Assembly: GCA_049423065.1 (NCBI GenBank)
Contig: JBMSQB010000070.1
Coordinates: 1 to 25,245 of the forward strand
Reading direction: 5' to 3'
DNA length: 25,245 nucleotides
Origin: SYIM01 sp041182885
GTDB taxonomy: Bacteria > Pseudomonadota > Gammaproteobacteria > Burkholderiales > Burkholderiaceae_E
Shown here: positions 21,695 through 25,245 of the stretch, one piece after another
Layout: each line of letters opens with the position of its first letter
Numbering within the stretch: position 1 is the stretch's first letter
The notes under the pieces: model-generated
Databases searched by the model: none
What the model was told of the DNA's origin: nothing
Seen by the model: only the letters and a program-made list of their open reading frames with translations
Translations under genes and position numbers: made by a program

Positions 21695-22785
21695 TGGCCT
21701 CCTCCGACTGCCCCACGGTCTGCCATATCGGCGAGTAATGACCACTTCACTGGCGGACTTCCCGCCAGACCGATGGCCTGAAAATCGGCAGCAGGATCCA
21801 CCTGCACCCGCATCCGACCCGATCCGTCGGGGTGGCTGACCTCAAGCCGCCAGGCGTGGAGAAACATGCGCCTCAGTCCGCGCCTGGCGAACTGGCGGTT
21901 GAGCCCGAAGTCACCATATTTGTCGTCGCCCACGATTGGCGTTCCTTCCTGTGCGAGATGAACCCGAATCTGATGCGTGCGGCCGGTGTCGAGCCGGGCC
22001 ATGACCAGCGATACCTCCCCGAGACCCTCGAGATCGAAGCGCGCGAGGCCCGTCACACGGGTCTGCGCCTCACGCCCCTCATCGTCGACCACCACCCGCC
22101 GATCGCCATCGGGCGCGGCCAGCCGGCGCAACGAATGGCGAATCACGCGGGTGCGAAACGGCCACCGCCCAACCACCACCGCGAGATAGATCTTGACCGT
22201 ATGGCGGTCACGAAATTGCTGTTGAAGCGAGAGCAATGCGGGCCGACGACGCGCCACCAGCAACGCACCCGAGGTCTCACGGTCGAGTCGGTGAACAAGT
22301 TCAAGAAAGCGCGCCTCGGGCCGGTGCCGCCGCAATGCCTCGATCACACCCAGCGAGATGCCGCTGCCACCGTGGACTGCCATCCCGGCGGGTTTGTCGA
22401 GCACCAGAAGATCGTCATCCTCGTGGATGATGGGGGGAGCCGAACCCCGCGCCGCACCCGCGCCGCTCCGCCGGGCATCGGCCGGGCCCGGTTCGCCATC
22501 AGGCGGGGGCGCCGACATGCGGATGGGCGGAATCCGAACCCGGTCGCCAGACAGAAGCCTTCGATCCGCATCTGCGCGGCCGCCATTGACCCGCACCTGA
22601 CCGCTTCGGATCAGGCGGTAGACATGCGATTTGGGGACACCGCGACAAAGCCGAATCAGGAAATTGTCGAGTCGCTGGCCGTCGTGATTTTCATCAACGG
22701 TCACCACCGAGGCGGACGCCGCGGGGGTGGCGGAGTCTGGGCTTGATGCAGATCGAACTTCAGCTTTTGGACGCAAACCGTTCAA
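21691..22785 (-). CDS. rluC: 23S rRNA pseudouridine synthase, RluC type
   Basis: RluC makes pseudouridine at three positions of 23S rRNA (955, 2504 and 2580 in E. coli). The protein has an S4 RNA-binding domain (GQRLDNFLIRLCRGVPKSHVY, read in two parts) and a Pro/Ala/Gly-rich linker of about 25 residues. The catalytic domain has AVHGGSGISLGVIE, HRLDRETSGALLVA with the active Asp, and TGRTHQIRVH. The start is uncertain. No ATG is available near the N-terminus; a TTG at 22785 gives 364 residues and is used here. GTG codons at 22707 and 22704 give a protein of about 338 residues that begins just before the S4 domain. It is divergent from rne, as in E. coli. Confidence 0.9.
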   Translation of the reverse strand: MNGLRPKAEVRSASSPDSATPAASASVVTVDENHDGQRLDNFLIRLCRGVPKSHVYRLIRSGQVRVNGGRADADRRLLSGDRVRIPPIRMSAPPPDGEPGPADARRSGAGAARGSAPPIIHEDDDLLVLDKPAGMAVHGGSGISLGVIEALRRHRPEARFLELVHRLDRETSGALLVARRRPALLSLQQQFRDRHTVKIYLAVVVGRWPFRTRVIRHSLRRLAAPDGDRRVVVDDEGREAQTRVTGLARFDLEGLGEVSLVMARLDTGRTHQIRVHLAQEGTPIVGDDKYGDFGLNRQFARRGLRRMFLHAWRLEVSHPDGSGRMRVQVDPAADFQAIGLAGSPPVKWSLLADMADRGAVGGGQ

Positions 22786-22796
22786 GTTGCTATACT
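22767..22796 (+). promoter_or_regulatory. Likely rne promoter
   Basis: TTGGAC (22767-22772) and TATACT (22791-22796, five of six -10 matches) are separated by 18 bp on the plus strand. Transcription would begin near 22803 and give a leader of about 518 bases before rne. On the minus strand, TATAGC (22794 to 22789) shares the TATA core and could serve rluC, though without a good -35. Confidence 0.5.
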
Positions 22797-23072
22797 TTCA
22801 AGGTCGTATACCGGCCCGGCATCCAGTAACCGAGCTCTAACCCCACAGCGAGCGGACCACACAGGGTCCCGCCTGGCACAGAGTCGGACGCGGTCGATCC
22901 CGATCGGAATTTTCACTTCGGAACATCTTTCCGGAGATTCTACCGGTCAGTTCCACGCGCGTTGGCCTTGATCGTTGCGTCGCGTATCCGACAGGAAGAA
23001 CACTGACGGGCGGCTATCCGGTTTTCATCCGGTGGCGCGCAGGTCGATGCGAAATCTTCAGAGAAGCGTTCA

Positions 23073-23098
23073 GGCGGGTCGCCCTTTTGCGATCCGTT
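23073..23098 (+). repeat. Hairpin with U-rich loop in the rne leader
   Basis: CGGGTCGC (23075-23082) pairs with GCGATCCG (23089-23096) over eight positions, one of them G-U, around the loop CCTTTT. Two more G-U pairs can extend it. A stable stem with a single-stranded U-rich loop is the type of structure RNase E can recognise. Confidence 0.45.
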
Positions 23099-23282
23099 AC
23101 CAGTTGGATGTTCAGGTGACACAAACTCGCTCCGTTCCCTACCGCAAGCCGCCCGATCCGGGCGATTGCTGGCGTGGTTCGCTCGCGTTCGCCCTGACCA
23201 CCCCTCCGGCTGCGCGGTGCGCGCTCCGGCGACCTCACTGACACCGCGCCTCTCTCTTCCGTTCGCATCCCTGCTGGTTGCT

Positions 23283-23307
23283 GCGCGAGGCCACGCCTCT
23301 TTCGCGC
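23283..23307 (+). repeat. Hairpin next to the rne ribosome binding site
   Basis: GCGCGA (23283-23288) pairs with TCGCGC (23302-23307), and GG/CC can pair inside. The 3' arm ends directly before GGGAG (23308-23312), the rne Shine-Dalgarno located eight bases ahead of the ATG. Stacking on this stem could limit ribosome access. Confidence 0.4.
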
Positions 23308-23320
23308 GGGAGTCTTTCGC

Positions 23321-25245
23321 ATGAAGCGAATGCTGTTCAACGCTACGCACGCAGAGGAACTGCGCGTAGCGATTGTCGATGGCCAGAAGCTCATTGACAT
23401 CGATATCGAATCCGCCGGTCGCGAGACCCGCAAAAGCAACATCTACAAGGGGATCATCACCCGGGTCGAGCCCAGCCTCGAGGCCTGCTTCGTCAATTAC
23501 GGGGAAGAGCGCCACGGCTTTCTGCCTTTCAAGGAAATCTCAAAGGCTTTTTTCAAAGCGGGCGCCGACGCGCGCTCCCGCATCCAGGATGCGGTGAGCG
23601 AAGGGCAGGAGCTCATCGTTCAGGTGGAAAAGGAAGAGCGTGGCAACAAGGGGGCTGCGCTCACGACTTTCATTTCGCTCGCGGGTCGATACCTGGTTCT
23701 CATGCCCAACAATCCTCGTGGCGGTGGCGTGTCGCGCAGGGTCGAGGGTGAAGATCGTCAGGAACTTCGCGAGACCATGGAGAAGCTCGAGCACCCCGCC
23801 GGCATGAGCCTGATTGCCCGCACCGCAGGCATCGGTCGAAACGCGGAGGAACTGCAGTGGGATCTCAACTACCTGCTCAAGCTCTGGAGCGCCATCGAGA
23901 GCGCCGCCGGCTCGGCACCCGGTCCATTCCTCATTTATCAGGAATCGAGCCTGGTCATCCGAGCGATCCGGGACTACTTCACGGCCGATATCGGTGAAAT
24001 CCTGATCGATACCGACGACATCGCCGAGCAGGCTCGCCAGTTCATGGCCCATGTCATGCCGGACACGGTCAACCGGGTGAAGCGATATCGCGACGACGTA
24101 CCGCTTTACTCGCGCTTTCAGATCGAGCACCAGATTGAATCGGCATTTTCGCGGGTCGTGCCGCTGCCTTCGGGCGGATCGGTGGTCATTGATCACACCG
24201 AGGCGCTGGTGGCCATCGACGTGAACTCGGCCCGCGCGACCAAGGGCGCAGACATTGAAGAGACGGCGCTGAGAACCAATCTTGAAGCGGCCGACGAGGC
24301 GGCGAGGCAGATGCGCCTGCGCGACCTCGGTGGTCTGATCGTCATCGACTTCATCGACATGGAGAGCGCGAAGAACCAGCGCGAGGTCGAGCAACGGCTG
24401 AAAGAAGCACTTCACTACGATCGGGCCCGCGTCCAGACCGGCAAGATCTCCCGTTTCGGTCTGATGGAGTTGTCGCGTCAGCGCCTGCGCCCGGCCCTGA
24501 ACGAGGGCACGCATATCACCTGCCCGCGCTGCACAGGTACCGGAGTGATCCGTGATACCGAATCATCGGCACTGCATGTCCTGCGCATGGTGCAGGAAGA
24601 GTCGATGAAGGAAAACACCGCGGCGGTATGGGTGCAGGTACCGGTCGAGGTGGCCACTTATCTGCTGAACGAGAAGCGGGCCGAAGTTGCCAAGCTCGAA
24701 GCCCGGCACAAGGTCGAGATCGTGCTGGTTCCCAACCGGAATCTGGAAACCCCGCACTACCGTCTCGAGCGGGTGCGACACGACGATGACCGCCTCGCGA
24801 ACTACCGCGCGAGCTACTCCATCGCCGACGTTCCGTCCGACGACAACGCCTACTTCGAGTCGCGCCTTGAGCCAGCCAAGCCCAGGCAGGAGGCAGCCGT
24901 GCGGGCGGTTACCCCTGACCAGCCACCGCCCCCGAGCGCACCGCCGCGCGAAGAGCGCAAGGAGACGGCTGCCGCCACCGTGGCGCCTGCGCCTGCCAAG
25001 CCCGCAGAGCCCGCGCCCAGTTCCGACGGTCTGATGGGCAAGATTTTCGGATGGTTCCGACGCAAGCCCGCCAATGAGGCTCACGCGACGCCGCCCGCCG
25101 CCGCGCCAGCGGCAGCGCCGGCGGCTGACGTGCGGGTTGATGAGGGTGCACGGCGCCCCCGCCCCGCGCGCGGCGCCGGCCGTGGCTCAAGAAACCGCGG
25201 TGCCCGCGGCCGACGCGGTCAGCGCGAGGGCCGTGAAGGCCGTGA
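23321..25245 (+). CDS. rne: Ribonuclease E, 3' end beyond the window
   Basis: RNase E is the endonuclease that starts bulk mRNA decay and processes rRNA and tRNA precursors. It usually scaffolds the degradosome at the inner membrane. The first 641 codons are present. The S1 domain (about 35-125) is followed by the 5' sensor/RNase H and DNase I-like regions. Catalytic Asp300 is in VAIDVNSARATKG and Asp343 in LIVIDFIDM. The Zn-link cysteines 401 and 404 are in CPRCTGTG. After residue 530 the sequence becomes Pro/Ala-rich. GLMGKIFGWFRRK near 567-580 looks like an amphipathic membrane anchor, at the position of the one in E. coli. An Arg/Gly-rich stretch follows, probably RNA-binding. The start ATG has GGGAG eight bases upstream. 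The scaffold domain lies outside the window. Confidence 0.96.
   Translation, partial: MKRMLFNATHAEELRVAIVDGQKLIDIDIESAGRETRKSNIYKGIITRVEPSLEACFVNYGEERHGFLPFKEISKAFFKAGADARSRIQDAVSEGQELIVQVEKEERGNKGAALTTFISLAGRYLVLMPNNPRGGGVSRRVEGEDRQELRETMEKLEHPAGMSLIARTAGIGRNAEELQWDLNYLLKLWSAIESAAGSAPGPFLIYQESSLVIRAIRDYFTADIGEILIDTDDIAEQARQFMAHVMPDTVNRVKRYRDDVPLYSRFQIEHQIESAFSRVVPLPSGGSVVIDHTEALVAIDVNSARATKGADIEETALRTNLEAADEAARQMRLRDLGGLIVIDFIDMESAKNQREVEQRLKEALHYDRARVQTGKISRFGLMELSRQRLRPALNEGTHITCPRCTGTGVIRDTESSALHVLRMVQEESMKENTAAVWVQVPVEVATYLLNEKRAEVAKLEARHKVEIVLVPNRNLETPHYRLERVRHDDDRLANYRASYSIADVPSDDNAYFESRLEPAKPRQEAAVRAVTPDQPPPPSAPPREERKETAAATVAPAPAKPAEPAPSSDGLMGKIFGWFRRKPANEAHATPPAAAPAAAPAADVRVDEGARRPRPARGAGRGSRNRGARGRRGQREGREGR

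Larger units (their letters stand above)
22797..23320 (+). promoter_or_regulatory. Long structured 5' leader of rne
   Basis: This stretch of about 520 bases separates the likely promoter from the rne ATG and contains no convincing gene. It holds several inverted repeats: 23056-23066 (CTTC/GAAG), 23073-23098 (CGGGTCGC/GCGATCCG around CCTTTT), 23150-23164 (CGCCCG/CGGGCG) and 23283-23307. ATCCGGT is also repeated at 23016-23022 and 23027-23033. In E. coli the rne leader of about 360 bases carries hairpins that RNase E itself recognises to limit its own synthesis. A similar role is likely here by analogy, although no sequence match to that element is visible. Confidence 0.5.

Noticed and set aside
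21832..22746. Plus-strand open frame of 304 codons opposite rluC
   Set aside because: Antisense to a well-supported RluC; composition follows the complementary codons.
22975..23241. 88-codon open frame in the rne leader, possible upstream peptide
   Set aside because: It has a non-ATG start, no ribosome site and an arginine-rich composition typical of random GC-rich frames. The leader hairpins better explain the region.
23540..24514. Long open frame of 324 codons on the minus strand inside rne
   Set aside because: It is fully antisense to the conserved catalytic region of RNase E. GC-rich codon bias opens such frames, and the translation has no recognisable domain.

Overview
The window is a GC-rich stretch of core bacterial chromosome. 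Gene content and order point to a betaproteobacterium, probably of the order Burkholderiales. The order uvrC-pgsA-tRNA-Gly, the block degP(mucD)-lepA-lepB-rnc-era-recO-pdxJ-acpS, and the block yceD-rpmF-plsX-fabH-fabD-fabG-acpP-fabF are familiar there. No genus can be named from the sequence alone. I see no mobile element, CRISPR array, integrase, toxin-antitoxin locus or defence island.

Layout: (1) 1-95 holds the 5' part of a tRNA-Gly(GCC) gene on the minus strand, cut by the window edge, behind a near-consensus promoter. (2) 115-18252 is one long minus-strand run, read from right to left. It starts with yceD, rpmF and the fatty-acid genes plsX, fabH, fabD, fabG, acpP and fabF. Next come a small YgfX-like membrane protein and a DegP/MucD periplasmic protease. 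After them are lepA, lepB, rnc, era, recO, pdxJ, acpS, nagZ, uvrC and pgsA. (3) 18276-19660 is a short plus-strand pair, a Maf-type nucleotide pyrophosphatase (YceF) and an RsmI-like methyltransferase, divergent from yceD. (4) 19657-22785 is a minus-strand operon: rluC, a HAD phosphatase, a Rieske protein and a short SppA-type peptidase, with every junction overlapping by 4 bp. (5) 22786-25245 is the long leader and the first 641 codons of rne (RNase E), cut by the right edge.

The genes cover fatty-acid and phospholipid synthesis (plsX, fab genes, acpP, acpS, pgsA), ribosome assembly and RNA processing (rpmF, yceD, era, rnc, rluC, rne), protein export and envelope quality control (lepB, degP, sppA), and DNA repair (uvrC, recO). 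Stop/start overlaps (ATGA, GTGA, TGATG) occur at most junctions, so translational coupling is likely throughout.

I found no undescribed biological system. The points most worth checking are regulatory or comparative: absence of the rpoE-rseA-rseB module usually found between fabF and degP; a compact yceD/yceF divergent promoter whose -10 reads both ways; an AT-rich rare-codon island in lepB holding a consensus -35; a roughly 0.5-kb structured rne leader; and several hairpins in the short gaps between operon genes.
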